DNA of 64,000 bases from Aggregatilinea lenta (lineage in GTDB: Bacteria; Chloroflexota; Anaerolineae; Aggregatilineales; Aggregatilineaceae). Positions 18,255-26,355 of the stretch are shown here, piece by piece. Where the stretch lies: positions 1,302,001 to 1,366,000 of the forward strand of contig NZ_BFCB01000003.1 in NCBI RefSeq assembly GCF_003569045.1, given 5' to 3'. The position numbers were made by a program, and so were the translations under genes. How positions within the stretch are numbered: position 1 is the stretch's first letter; each line of letters opens with the position of its first letter. The notes beneath the pieces are model-generated. The model searched no databases. It saw nothing but the letters and a program-made list of their open reading frames with translations, and had not been told where the DNA came from.

Positions 18255-18960
18255 TTATTGCGACGGGATACCAATGGACTCCAGATATTCCTGGTACAGG
18301 TCAAAGGTGTCCGCCTTGATGATGTCTACGCCTGTGTTCAGGTGAATACTGCCCTCGTCGCCGAAGTCGCTCAGCCACGGATCGAGTACTTCCATCGTAG
18401 CTTCTTCGCCGAGGACCGACATGGCATACATCACCCAACCGCTCAGGTAGCCGTAGAAGTACACGCGCTGCCCGATCATAGCCTGGACAACGCCATCTTC
18501 CATGCAGGTTTGCGTCTGAGGTTCGGCGTCAAAGGCGACGATCTTCACTTCGCCTTCTTTGCCCGCTTCTTGCACAGCTTGGCAGGCCATCGGGCCATCA
18601 TACGAGTAGAAGGTGATGAAGCCCGCCAGGTCTGGATAGGTCTGCATCGCTGTCTGCGCGTTGCTCAAGGCAACTTCGGGCTTGACATCGTCCAGCAGAA
18701 CTTCGACCAGTTCCAGGTCGGTGCCTTCCAGCGCATCCTGCACGCCCGCGATCCGGTCCTGGGCATTCTGGGCAGTGGCATAACCGACCAACCCGACGAT
18801 CTGGCCCGACCCGATGATCTCAAGCGCGGCTTCGCCAGCGGCGTATCCTGCGTCGTAGTCCGACATGCCGATGTACATGGACCGCTCGCTGCCGGTTGCA
18901 TCTGAGTCGGTGCATAACACGTGGATACCCTTGTCAACCGCAGTCTTGATGATGTCGGCA
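18255..18960 (-). pseudogene. Sugar ABC substrate-binding protein, 5' end removed at an IS3 boundary
   Basis: Only the C-terminal ~235 residues of an RbsB-like binding protein remain. The frame is open up to the IS boundary at 18960, where residues ADIIKTAVDKGIHVLCTDSD (the usual hinge strand region at about residue 100) begin abruptly. The signal peptide and first lobe half are gone, and the DNA on the other side of the IS is a different gene. A product, if any, would start at an internal GTG/ATG and stay unfolded in the cytoplasm. The preserved part (GLVGYATAQNAQDRIAGVQD and a C-terminal KADTFDLYQEYLESIGIPSQ) shows no stops, so the damage looks recent. Confidence 0.88.
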
Positions 18961-19025
18961 TGACCTGCCCCCCATAAACTGATCCAGTTTGTATGTTAGG
19001 ATTGGACAATCAAGGAGGCAGAGAA

Positions 19026-19301
19026 ATGCCACGCAAGAGGTATTCACCCGACGAGATCATCCACAAGTTGCGCGAGGCTGAAGTCTTGCTCAGCCAAGGG
19101 CTGACGGTGCAAGAAGCGGTGCGACAGCTCGGCATCGCGGAACAAACCTACTACCGCTGGCGCAAAGAGTACGGCGGGCTGGACAAGAGCCAAGCGACGC
19201 GGCTGAAAGAACTGGAGCGCGAGAACCTGAGGCTGAAGAAGTTGGTGGCGGACCTCTCGCTGGACAAGTCGATTTTGGAGGAAGCGCTGTCAAAAAAGTA
19301 A
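19026..19301 (+). CDS. IS3-family transposase OrfA
   Basis: A 91-residue OrfA beginning MPRKRYSPDEIIHKLREAEV. I chose ATG 19026 because AAGGAGGCAGAGAA lies directly upstream. The helix-turn-helix is at ~20-50 (GLTVQEAVRQLGIAEQTYYR), followed by a leucine-zipper-like coiled coil (RLKELERENLRLKKLVADLS). It binds the IS ends and is the upstream half of the frameshifted OrfAB transposase. A decayed relative of this gene lies at 47957. Confidence 0.93.
   Translation: MPRKRYSPDEIIHKLREAEVLLSQGLTVQEAVRQLGIAEQTYYRWRKEYGGLDKSQATRLKELERENLRLKKLVADLSLDKSILEEALSKK
19292..19298 (+). other. Programmed -1 frameshift site A_AAA_AAG
   Basis: The heptamer AAAAAAG lies at the end of orfA, just before its TAA stop. 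A -1 slip moves ribosomes into the orfB frame and gives ...LSKK followed by VISPARRREMVAHV, matching the usual IS3 OrfAB junction. Confidence 0.8.
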
Positions 19302-19324
19302 TCAGCCCGGCCAGGCGACGCGAG

Positions 19325-20161
19325 ATGGTGGCGCATGTTCAGCAGCAGCTGGACATTTCTGAGCGGCGCGCCTGCCGGGTATTGAGACAGCCCCGTGCCA
19401 CCCAGCGTTACGCCAGCCAACGGAGTGATGAGGACCGGCGGCTGACGACGCGAATTGTGGAACTTGCCAGTGCGTACGGTCGCTACGGCTACCGGCGCAT
19501 CACCGCCTTGCTACGGGACGAAGGCTGGCGTGCGAATCACAAGCGCGTCGAGCGGATCTGGCGTCAAGAAGGCTTGAAAGTGCCACCCAAACAGCCCAAA
19601 CGAGGACGGTTGTGGCTGAATGACGGATCCTGTGTCCGTCTGCGGCCCGCCTATCCCAATCATGTGTGGAGCTACGATTTCATGCAGGACCACACGCATA
19701 ACGGCGTGCCGTTTCGGATCTTGAACATCATCGACGAGTACACGCGCGAATGCCTGGTCGCGCGCGTGGAACGATGCTTATCTCATCGTGAGGTGCTGGA
19801 AGAACTGACCTGGCTGTTCTGTACGCGGGGGCTACCCGCCTACATCCGTTCCGACAACGGCCCGGAATTCACTGCCCAGCGGGTCCGCGACTGGTTGTCT
19901 CGCCTGAACGTCGGACCGCTCTTCATCGAGAAGGGCAGCCCCTGGGAGAACGGCTACATCGAGAGCTTCAATGGCAAGATGCGGGATGAACTACTCAACG
20001 GCGAGATCTTCTACTCCCTGAAAGAAGCCCAGGTGCTGATTGAAGACTGGAGGTGCCACTACAACACACGACGACCCCACAGCTCGCTTGACTACCGCCC
20101 ACCGGCTCCGGGGGCTATACTGGTTCCACCACTCGCCACAAACGCCTGGAGTCTAACTTAA
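19325..20161 (+). CDS. IS3-family transposase OrfB (DDE integrase domain)
   Basis: A 278-residue catalytic half, starting at ATG 19325 if made separately, or continuous with OrfA through the -1 frameshift (frame open from 19298). The HTH_21 region (YGRYGYRRITALLRDEGW) precedes the rve core. The catalytic triad is visible: D in WSYDFMQD, D in IRSDNGPEF and E in NGYIESFNGK, then HYNTRRPHSSLDYRPP. All key residues are intact, so the transposase is probably active. Confidence 0.94.
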   Translation: MVAHVQQQLDISERRACRVLRQPRATQRYASQRSDEDRRLTTRIVELASAYGRYGYRRITALLRDEGWRANHKRVERIWRQEGLKVPPKQPKRGRLWLNDGSCVRLRPAYPNHVWSYDFMQDHTHNGVPFRILNIIDEYTRECLVARVERCLSHREVLEELTWLFCTRGLPAYIRSDNGPEFTAQRVRDWLSRLNVGPLFIEKGSPWENGYIESFNGKMRDELLNGEIFYSLKEAQVLIEDWRCHYNTRRPHSSLDYRPPAPGAILVPPLATNAWSLT

Positions 20162-20187
20162 CGAGTGGTACAGACTCTGGGGGCAGG

Positions 20188-20805
20188 TCAATCAGGGCTA
20201 ACAGCTATAGCGGGATTTGTGTCCCCAAGATTCTTAACAAGAGTGACCTCGGGTAGTGAGTACAATGCAGTCCTCTCAACCCCAACAACTACCAGCAGGC
20301 TTTCATCTGAACTGACTATAAAATGAAACCCATCAATTTCCTTTACGGATGATTCCTCAACTATTGACGATACTTTGACTGGCCGATTACCTGATACCAA
20401 TAGGTTTCCATTGGACCCTATCGCGAGAGTGTCAGTCCACCCGTCCACCGTCTTAAGCAGTGCGCCGTCTGGTAGGGACCATAATCTTGTGGCGTCGCTT
20501 CCCCCTGAGGCCAGCAGTTTACCGTCAGGGTGGAATAATAATGCTAACACGTTTCCATCATGCGCTACTCCGCTCGATGAAGGGGCAAAAGAAACTAGAT
20601 CCGGGGTTCCTGTAGGCAGCCGGGTCGGACGCATTTCAGGTTCAGACGAGCAACCCGCCAGCGTGCCCGCTGCGGCAACAGCGCCTGCCGTCTTCACGAA
20701 GTCGCGCCGGTTGAATTTCCACGCGCCACCTGCGTCTTTGCTCACCGCGAAGACCTGCGGCGCGTCCTCATCGTGCGATTCGGATATGGAGGTTTCCTCA
20801 TCCAT
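20188..20805 (-). pseudogene. Tat-lipoprotein WD40-repeat protein, 3' end cut off by the IS
   Basis: 205 residues remain. The start ATG 20805 has GAGGAG upstream. The N-terminus matches its neighbour at 22224: PQVFAVSKDAGGAWKFNRRDF holds the twin-arginine (R33-R34), followed by a lipobox LAGC (C52). After that come about three WD40-like blades (DATRLWSLPDGALLKTVDGW). The frame stops exactly at the IS end, whose first bases TGA provide the stop codon, right after AIAVSPD where WD40 sequence would continue with G. The remaining blades and any cysteine-rich tail are lost. It is the last gene of the radical SAM operon and was probably a second substrate. Confidence 0.85.
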
Positions 20806-20823
20806 AGTTGCTGCTCCTCAAAA

Positions 20824-22182
20824 CTAACAATCTCGTTTTGGAATCACCATCAAATTCTGCCCACGCCAGACCCCACCGCTCGCCATGATGTTCCACAGCA
20901 GCAGGTGCGCGGTAATCTGCCGGTTGGTATGGCACCGCGTCGTCGTCGGGAGAATTGTAGTACCATTTACCACAAAGGACCGCGTGTAACAGTCCCCAGC
21001 ACAGTGCCAGCGGCAGAAACAGTCCGCGCACTGCGTCTGCTTTTTGTCCGCCAGCAAACCTAACATCCGATCCCGAGCGGGCAGATCCACCGCGATCTGC
21101 GTTTCACGCACCGCACCGATGGTGGAAATGTGAGCCATGACATGATTGTCGCTGGCGATCTCGTAACAGGCGACAACCTGTCCGGCGGCGTTGACGATAA
21201 GCGCCTGATAAGGTGCGGTGCAAAACGTCTGTGTCACGAGCCAGGGCCGCGCGCCTGAATAGGCGAGGCTCCGCCCCGCCGCTGCTGCGATCTCGAACGC
21301 TTCCATAAAGGCCGCGACGAACTCCTCACTCTCGGCCAATGACGATTCGCCATGCTCCCCGCGCACCATGTTGAAGGCTGGCTCGACCTGGATAGTTTTG
21401 CAGCCGGTTTCCTCGCAGATAAAGCGCACGTCCGCCGCGAACCGGTCCCGCCAGGGCGCAACCGCCGTCATGCGAATGCCATAGTCGAAGTTTGCGTTAT
21501 CCAGCGCGCGGATGGTCTTCATGACGTGTCGAGATGATCCCTGCCCGGACGCGAGCGGGCGCTGTCGGTTCTGCGTCTCTGGCCCTCCGTCGAGCGAGAT
21601 CGTCAGGCCGTCGAGGTGATGCAGAATCCAATCACGCTGGCGCGCCGACCATACGCCATTGCTGACCGTCGTTACCTTGGCGGGTACGGGCTGCGTGCGA
21701 GCGTAGACAGTGGCTCGCGTCATCACGTCCCAGGCGAAAGTGGGTTCGCCGCCGCCATGAAAACAGATTTCAAACTGCGGCAGATGCTGCTCCGCCGCGT
21801 TGCTCGCCACCTGATCGATCACTGCCCGCGCCAGTTCATAGGACAGATCTTCGGGCGGGAGAATGCCCGCATCCGCATAACAATACGTGCAGCGCAGCGT
21901 ACAGCGGTTGGTCATCAGCAGCACCGCCGTCACCGGGCGGAACTCAGGATTAGGCGGCGGGGGAGGCGCGGGGTCTGGTTGGAGAAAGCCGATCTGATCG
22001 AGAAACGCCAGAACGTCCGCCGGGGCGTCCGGTGTGGACGTCCCATTGTCCTGTTGATTGGCCAGCCGCAGCGCCAGATCGGCCATGCTCCGGTTGCCGA
22101 TGAATGCCAGCTTGAGCAGTGGCCGGTAGAGAATGTATTTGCCGTCGATGGGAATTGCGTAAACGTCCATGTTTCTCTGCAT
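20824..22182 (-). CDS. Radical SAM/SPASM protein, probable peptide maturase
   Basis: A 452-residue protein. The radical SAM cluster motif is CTLRCTYC (C94, C98, C101) after a ~90-residue N-terminal region that resembles the leader-recognition part of peptide maturases (YAIPIDGKYILYRPLLKLAF). GGGEPTF and SLDG motifs of the TIM barrel follow. The SPASM region at ~335-410 has FCTAPY, VACYE and the cluster CADCFCRWHCAGDC, for auxiliary [4Fe-4S] clusters. SPASM enzymes crosslink or oxidise cysteine and other side chains of peptides. It lies 19 bp upstream of the truncated WD40 gene and downstream of the cysteine-tailed one, the likely substrate. ATG 22170 is an alternative start. Confidence 0.9.
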   Translation of the reverse strand: MQRNMDVYAIPIDGKYILYRPLLKLAFIGNRSMADLALRLANQQDNGTSTPDAPADVLAFLDQIGFLQPDPAPPPPPNPEFRPVTAVLLMTNRCTLRCTYCYADAGILPPEDLSYELARAVIDQVASNAAEQHLPQFEICFHGGGEPTFAWDVMTRATVYARTQPVPAKVTTVSNGVWSARQRDWILHHLDGLTISLDGGPETQNRQRPLASGQGSSRHVMKTIRALDNANFDYGIRMTAVAPWRDRFAADVRFICEETGCKTIQVEPAFNMVRGEHGESSLAESEEFVAAFMEAFEIAAAAGRSLAYSGARPWLVTQTFCTAPYQALIVNAAGQVVACYEIASDNHVMAHISTIGAVRETQIAVDLPARDRMLGLLADKKQTQCADCFCRWHCAGDCYTRSFVVNGTTILPTTTRCHTNRQITAHLLLWNIMASGGVWRGQNLMVIPKRDC

Positions 22183-22223
22183 TCATCTAGCCCAAACAGA
22201 AACGTCAGGCTTATCGTGCGGGA

Positions 22224-23651
22224 TTAATTCGGGTGCCAGTAATGACCGCCGCTGCTAGAGCCTTGTGAGTTGCAGCTGCAATTGCCGACGCACGAGCAGA
22301 CGGCATCGCATGTGCACACCGTGTCGCAGGTACATTGGGAAGTGCTTGTATGGCCCACGCAGCCGCATTCTGCGCCATAGGTGCTGGCCACGACGCAGTT
22401 GCAGTTACAAGTTGCCCCGGCTGGAAGCGAGTAGCCACAGGGTAAGATGACCGTCTCGCCGGTGGACAGTGTGACCCCGGCGATGAGTGCCTGGGGGGGT
22501 AGATCCTGCTGGTCCAGCTCATCGACGAGGCATGATTCAACGGTTCCCTGCGGGAGCGAGCGGATCACGATCAGGCCTGCCCGGTCTCCCGTAAACAGCC
22601 GAGATCCATCCAGCGCCATCGCCTGAACGGTATCCGCGATCCCGTCCGTCAAGGTATTGAGCAAGTCACCGTTGGGCAGCGACCACAGCCGGATCGTTTT
22701 ATCATCACTCGCCGACATCAGCAGCGTTCCGTCAGGGGAAATCGCCACATCACTTATCCAGGTGAGATGCCCTTTCAGCGTGTTAAGCACGACACCTTCC
22801 GGCAGAGACCATAATTTGACATCGTTATCCGTGCTGCCTGATGCCAACGTGCTTCCATCGGGGCTGATGGCGAGGCAGGTCACAATGTTGGTATGTCCCT
22901 CCAGCGTATTGACGACTGCTTTTTCGGCCAGCGACCACACCTTGATGGCGTGATCCCGGCTAGCAGACAGGAGCATCAGGCCATCGGGTGTGAAGAGCAG
23001 GTCTTCGATCCAATCATCGTGGGCGTTGAAATCCTGGGCGACCGCGCCTTCAGGCAGGGACCACAGCTTGATCAGGCCGCTGCTATTTGCCGACGCCAAA
23101 TACGATCCATCCGGCGAAATGGACAGTGCGGTCACCCAGTCCGAGTCTTGCGGTAACGTCTTGATCAATGAGCCATCGGGCAGCGACCACAGGCGGATTG
23201 TTCCGTCTCCCCCGCCTGAAACCAGAAGTTTTTGGTCGGGGGTCATCGCAAGCGCTTGGATTTGGATCGAATGCCCATCCAGGGCTGCAATCACACGCTT
23301 GGTGGATAAATCCCACAATTTGATTTGAGTGCCACTGGCGGCAGCCAGCAGCGTGCCATCGGGTGAGATGGCGAGGGCGCTAATATCGCTGGTGGTTCGC
23401 AGGCTTGCGCACGCTTGCCCGATCTCATCCGGGCTGAAAGTTGGTGGCAATGTCGCGGCGGGGGTCCGCAGCGATTCGGATTTCGTTTGGTCACCCGGAT
23501 TGCATCCGGCCAACGCTCCTACAGCCGTCGCGGTCGCTGCTGTAGTCATAAAGTCGCGCCGGTTGAATTTCCATTTCCCGCCAATCTCCTTATTCACGGC
23601 GAAGACTTGCGGTTCCTCGCGGGCGTGAGATTGATCCTCTTCATCCGACAT
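22224..23651 (-). CDS. Tat-exported WD40 lipoprotein with a 14-cysteine C-terminal tail
   Basis: 475 residues from ATG 23651, with AGGAGAGG upstream. Residues 14-34 carry PQVFAVNKEIGGKWKFNRRD, the twin-arginine is at R31-R32, a short hydrophobic stretch follows, then lipobox LAGC with C50. About seven WD40 blades fill residues ~90-390, with IKLW/IRLWSLPDG repeats and SPDG turns. The last 73 residues (403-475) hold 14 cysteines: LPC, CNCNC, ECGC, then four hexads of pattern CxCxxx, ending GSSSGGHYWHPN. The flanking radical SAM/SPASM genes suggest the tail is modified in the cytoplasm before folded export by Tat. Function is unknown; metal binding, redox or a crosslinked surface structure are all possible. 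Confidence 0.88.
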   Translation of the reverse strand: MSDEEDQSHAREEPQVFAVNKEIGGKWKFNRRDFMTTAATATAVGALAGCNPGDQTKSESLRTPAATLPPTFSPDEIGQACASLRTTSDISALAISPDGTLLAAASGTQIKLWDLSTKRVIAALDGHSIQIQALAMTPDQKLLVSGGGDGTIRLWSLPDGSLIKTLPQDSDWVTALSISPDGSYLASANSSGLIKLWSLPEGAVAQDFNAHDDWIEDLLFTPDGLMLLSASRDHAIKVWSLAEKAVVNTLEGHTNIVTCLAISPDGSTLASGSTDNDVKLWSLPEGVVLNTLKGHLTWISDVAISPDGTLLMSASDDKTIRLWSLPNGDLLNTLTDGIADTVQAMALDGSRLFTGDRAGLIVIRSLPQGTVESCLVDELDQQDLPPQALIAGVTLSTGETVILPCGYSLPAGATCNCNCVVASTYGAECGCVGHTSTSQCTCDTVCTCDAVCSCVGNCSCNSQGSSSGGHYWHPN

Positions 23652-23664
23652 TATGTAGCCTCTC

Positions 23665-24585
23665 CTACGTGAAACTGCGCTCAAAATAAGTTTTGCACAC
23701 GGGACAGGTAGAGCAATTTTTGTCGCATGTCAGCGTGTATTCAAACCACTCGTCAGAAACGGTTATCGCGTCCAGTACTGAGGCAGGGCCGCCACCAATT
23801 TCACTTGGAAGTGCAAACCGGTTGTGGATGTACGCATCCAGCACGCGCACATAATCCTTCGGATCGCGCAGTGTCACGCGCCCGGCCAGCTTGAGGCTGT
23901 CGTACAATCCTTCGTAAATCTTCAGGTGCTGCGGCAGTATCCATGCGCCGGTGAGCCGCAGCCAGGGTTGCGCGTCCAACAACGGTCCGCACAGGGATTC
24001 CGGGAACCAGTCGCCATAACCCATTTCGAAGAAGTGCTGCGTGCGGTAGGGACATCCGCCCAGGCACGCCTCGTTCACGATCAGGCGCAGCTCACCCGTA
24101 AAGGCGGCGCGCAGACATTGCAGCCTACGCAGATCCCGTATAAGGCGCGTATCTGGCACGATGACGTCTACTGCATCCCGGACCATCAACGCCTGGGCAG
24201 GAGTAGCGATTCCCATCAACACGGAGGCTGTGATGCGGTAATGGGGCAGCCGTTCGCGGACCATGTGTGCTAGCGTAAGGTTGCTCACAACTACGCGCTG
24301 GATTCCATAATCCGCATAGAGTTCGCTCAGGACGTCGCAAATCAGTGGGCCGATCCGGTCGACGGGCAGGGGCAGCACGATGGGGTTTACAAGTACCGAT
24401 TTGTGAAATGGCGCGTCGCGCAGGAAAGCCTCGGTCAATGCATGGGGCTGCGGAGCGCGCCCCGTGCCCAGTCCCTCGCCCGGTATGGGGAAGTAGACCT
24501 CTTCGATGAATGGCCCGAATTGAGCATGGAGATCTTGCCAGAATGCCACGGGCTGGTCGATGTAAGGGATCACCCAGGTGCTCAC
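23665..24585 (-). CDS. U32 peptidase-like (UbiV/YhbV-type) Fe-S protein
   Basis: 306 residues starting at GTG 24585, chosen because GGAG lies upstream and the G is shared with the TAG stop of the radical SAM gene. The barrel-like pattern GIQRVVVSNLTLAHMVRERL, ITASVLMGIATPAQALM, DVIVPDTRLIRDLRRLQ and the cysteine motif RLIVNEACLGGCPYRTQHF are characteristic of U32-family proteins. The C-terminus has CDKNCSTCPVC. Members such as UbiU/UbiV and RlhA bind Fe-S clusters and take part in oxygen-independent hydroxylations rather than proteolysis. Placed between a radical SAM enzyme and the cysteine-tailed WD40 protein, it may be an auxiliary modification enzyme. The U32 assignment is from remembered family patterns. 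Confidence 0.72.
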   Translation of the reverse strand: MSTWVIPYIDQPVAFWQDLHAQFGPFIEEVYFPIPGEGLGTGRAPQPHALTEAFLRDAPFHKSVLVNPIVLPLPVDRIGPLICDVLSELYADYGIQRVVVSNLTLAHMVRERLPHYRITASVLMGIATPAQALMVRDAVDVIVPDTRLIRDLRRLQCLRAAFTGELRLIVNEACLGGCPYRTQHFFEMGYGDWFPESLCGPLLDAQPWLRLTGAWILPQHLKIYEGLYDSLKLAGRVTLRDPKDYVRVLDAYIHNRFALPSEIGGGPASVLDAITVSDEWFEYTLTCDKNCSTCPVCKTYFERSFT

Positions 24586-25988
24586 TAATTGAACTCCTGG
24601 CCTTCCGGAACATCGCTGGACTGCCACACCACTCGTTCCAGTGCCGTGAGGTCATTGAGTAGGCGCAATGCGAGCGCTTCCTGGTCCAGATCTCGTAGGA
24701 TGCGATAGAGCGTTATGATTCGAGCCTGGATGCATAACCGATCGAACTGTCCCTGCTCGACCTCCAAGGTATGGTTGACGTGACAACCACCCGCACAGTG
24801 CCATTTGCAGAAGCACTTCTCACAAAACGGCTTATTCAGCACGTTTTGCCTGCGCACGCGGTCAAGCGCGGTTGGTTTGACGTCAGCGCCCTCGCTGGTA
24901 ATCTGCCCCAACTGCAGGTCGAGTCCCTTTGCTTCCCATTCGCGGGGTAGCAGGTAACAGGCGTTGACGGAACCATCGGGCGCGACGATTGCGGCATCAT
25001 CCCCCACGGGACAGAAGGTGACGTGGCGCACTGTAGTATCGGCGGCAGCATACACGAGGGGCACGCCGTAGGCTTCGAGCGCGCGGGCGGCGTCGACGAA
25101 ACGTCGCGCAAACTCCCAGGGGTCGGGGGGCTGCAATTGAGCAGTCTGGGACCAGGGTGATGTCTGGACGGGCTCGAAGCTGACGACGGCGGGGCTAAAT
25201 TCCTGGCAGAACCAGGCCGCAATGTCAGGCATTCGGCTCACGGTCGCCTGCGTGACACATGCGCGCAGGCATAGTTGTGCTGAGCTGGCAGAGAGGTGCT
25301 TTGCAGTTCGGTAAACGGCGTTGAAGGTGGCCTTCCCGTCGCGAAAGGGCCGGTGGAGGTTCTGTATATCTGCGGGGCCATCGAAGGACAGTACCACCGA
25401 GTCAATGTTTGCGCCCACCCAGGCGCAACGTGCCTCACCGAATGCACCGTTTGTCGTGACTTCGAACACCACGGTGATGTGAAGCTCACGTGCGCGCTTA
25501 CGGGCTAGCTCAACCACTTCTTCCACGATGTGCGGAGCATAAAACGGTTCTCCACCAAAGAAGTGGATCTTGGCATACGGTTCTTGGTGATCCCGGACTT
25601 GGTTCATGTACCAGTCCACTGCCGCCCGCGCCGTATCCCGGCTCATGGTAAGGTTTGTTTCGTTAGGGGTTAGAAATCCACAGTACTGGCACGCAAAATT
25701 GCATCCCCGCGTCGGCAATATTCCGAGCATTGTGGGCACGAAGTTACCCTGGCGCGGCACGGGTGTGGTGCACTGTTCGGCGAGTTCGCGGAGTAGTTCT
25801 GCCAGCGCAGTGTTCTCCGATATGTCGTTTGGCTGGGGGGGGCATACCTGGAGCATCTGTGCAGCGCGTCGATTGACCAGGGCAGCGATGTTCTTGAGCG
25901 GGGCATAGACTAGTACATCATCGAACACTGGGACGGTGAAGATACTATCCGAACCGGTCGGAGACGGAGACTGCGGCCAGATGGGCAT
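24585..25988 (-). CDS. Radical SAM/SPASM protein, probable peptide maturase
   Basis: 467 residues and the first gene of the five-gene minus-strand operon. The radical SAM motif is CNFACQYC (C96, C100, C103), followed by FFGGEPF and LSFDGPADIQN. The SPASM segment has FCPVGDD, NACYLLPRE and the cluster CEKCFCKWHCAGGC, nearly the same as the second radical SAM protein (CxxCFCxWHCAGxC). The N-terminal ~85 residues resemble the maturase leader-binding region (VPVFDDVLVYAPLKNIAALV). The stop TAG overlaps the GTG of the U32-like gene by one base. Two related but distinct maturases in one operon suggest sequential chemistry or one enzyme for each of two WD40 substrates. Confidence 0.9.
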   Translation of the reverse strand: MPIWPQSPSPTGSDSIFTVPVFDDVLVYAPLKNIAALVNRRAAQMLQVCPPQPNDISENTALAELLRELAEQCTTPVPRQGNFVPTMLGILPTRGCNFACQYCGFLTPNETNLTMSRDTARAAVDWYMNQVRDHQEPYAKIHFFGGEPFYAPHIVEEVVELARKRARELHITVVFEVTTNGAFGEARCAWVGANIDSVVLSFDGPADIQNLHRPFRDGKATFNAVYRTAKHLSASSAQLCLRACVTQATVSRMPDIAAWFCQEFSPAVVSFEPVQTSPWSQTAQLQPPDPWEFARRFVDAARALEAYGVPLVYAAADTTVRHVTFCPVGDDAAIVAPDGSVNACYLLPREWEAKGLDLQLGQITSEGADVKPTALDRVRRQNVLNKPFCEKCFCKWHCAGGCHVNHTLEVEQGQFDRLCIQARIITLYRILRDLDQEALALRLLNDLTALERVVWQSSDVPEGQEFN

Positions 25989-26355
25989 AGTTTGGAGCGC
26001 CCTGGAAGGAAAGGCTCTTAACCTCTAAGTAAAGTGGAAGAATAACAGATTCTATTTATCGTAGGATGATCTCAACTTGAGCGTACGTGTTTAATGTACT
26101 TAACAAAGAAGCCATTTGGTATTCTGAACGGACGCATGTAGCAGGAACTCATCAGGTGAATCACGACTACGACAGTCAACGCCGACGTATATGCTATAGT
26201 CGCAAGCTACGTCAACGGATATTCCCGTTGTAACGCTTCGCCATTATCACACTATCACGTATAGTCCCGCAGCTTTTGTTCGTCGTTACCAGTGTCACCG
26301 AGAAGTGACTCGGTTTAATTTTGCCTGCAGCTTGGTGTGTGACCTGCCCCGAATA
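25989..26355. other. Intergenic region upstream of the radical SAM operon
   Basis: 367 bp without a recognisable gene. It is AT-richer than its surroundings near 26010-26110 and should hold the promoter of the minus-strand radical SAM operon. At 26340-26350 is TGACCTGCCCC, matching 11 bases of the inverted repeat of the intact IS at 18961, possibly a solo IS end. Confidence 0.45.

Larger units (their letters stand above)
18961..20190 (+). mobile_element. Intact IS3-family insertion sequence, 1230 bp
   Basis: The element is bounded by perfect 12-bp inverted repeats TGACCTGCCCCC (18961-18972) and GGGGGCAGGTCA (20179-20190). It carries overlapping orfA and orfB joined by an A6G frameshift site. 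The flanks (GTCGGCA left, ATCAGGG right) show no target duplication. The left flank is the middle of a binding-protein gene and the right flank the middle of a WD40 gene. It therefore sits at a rearrangement junction rather than at a simple insertion. Confidence 0.93.
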
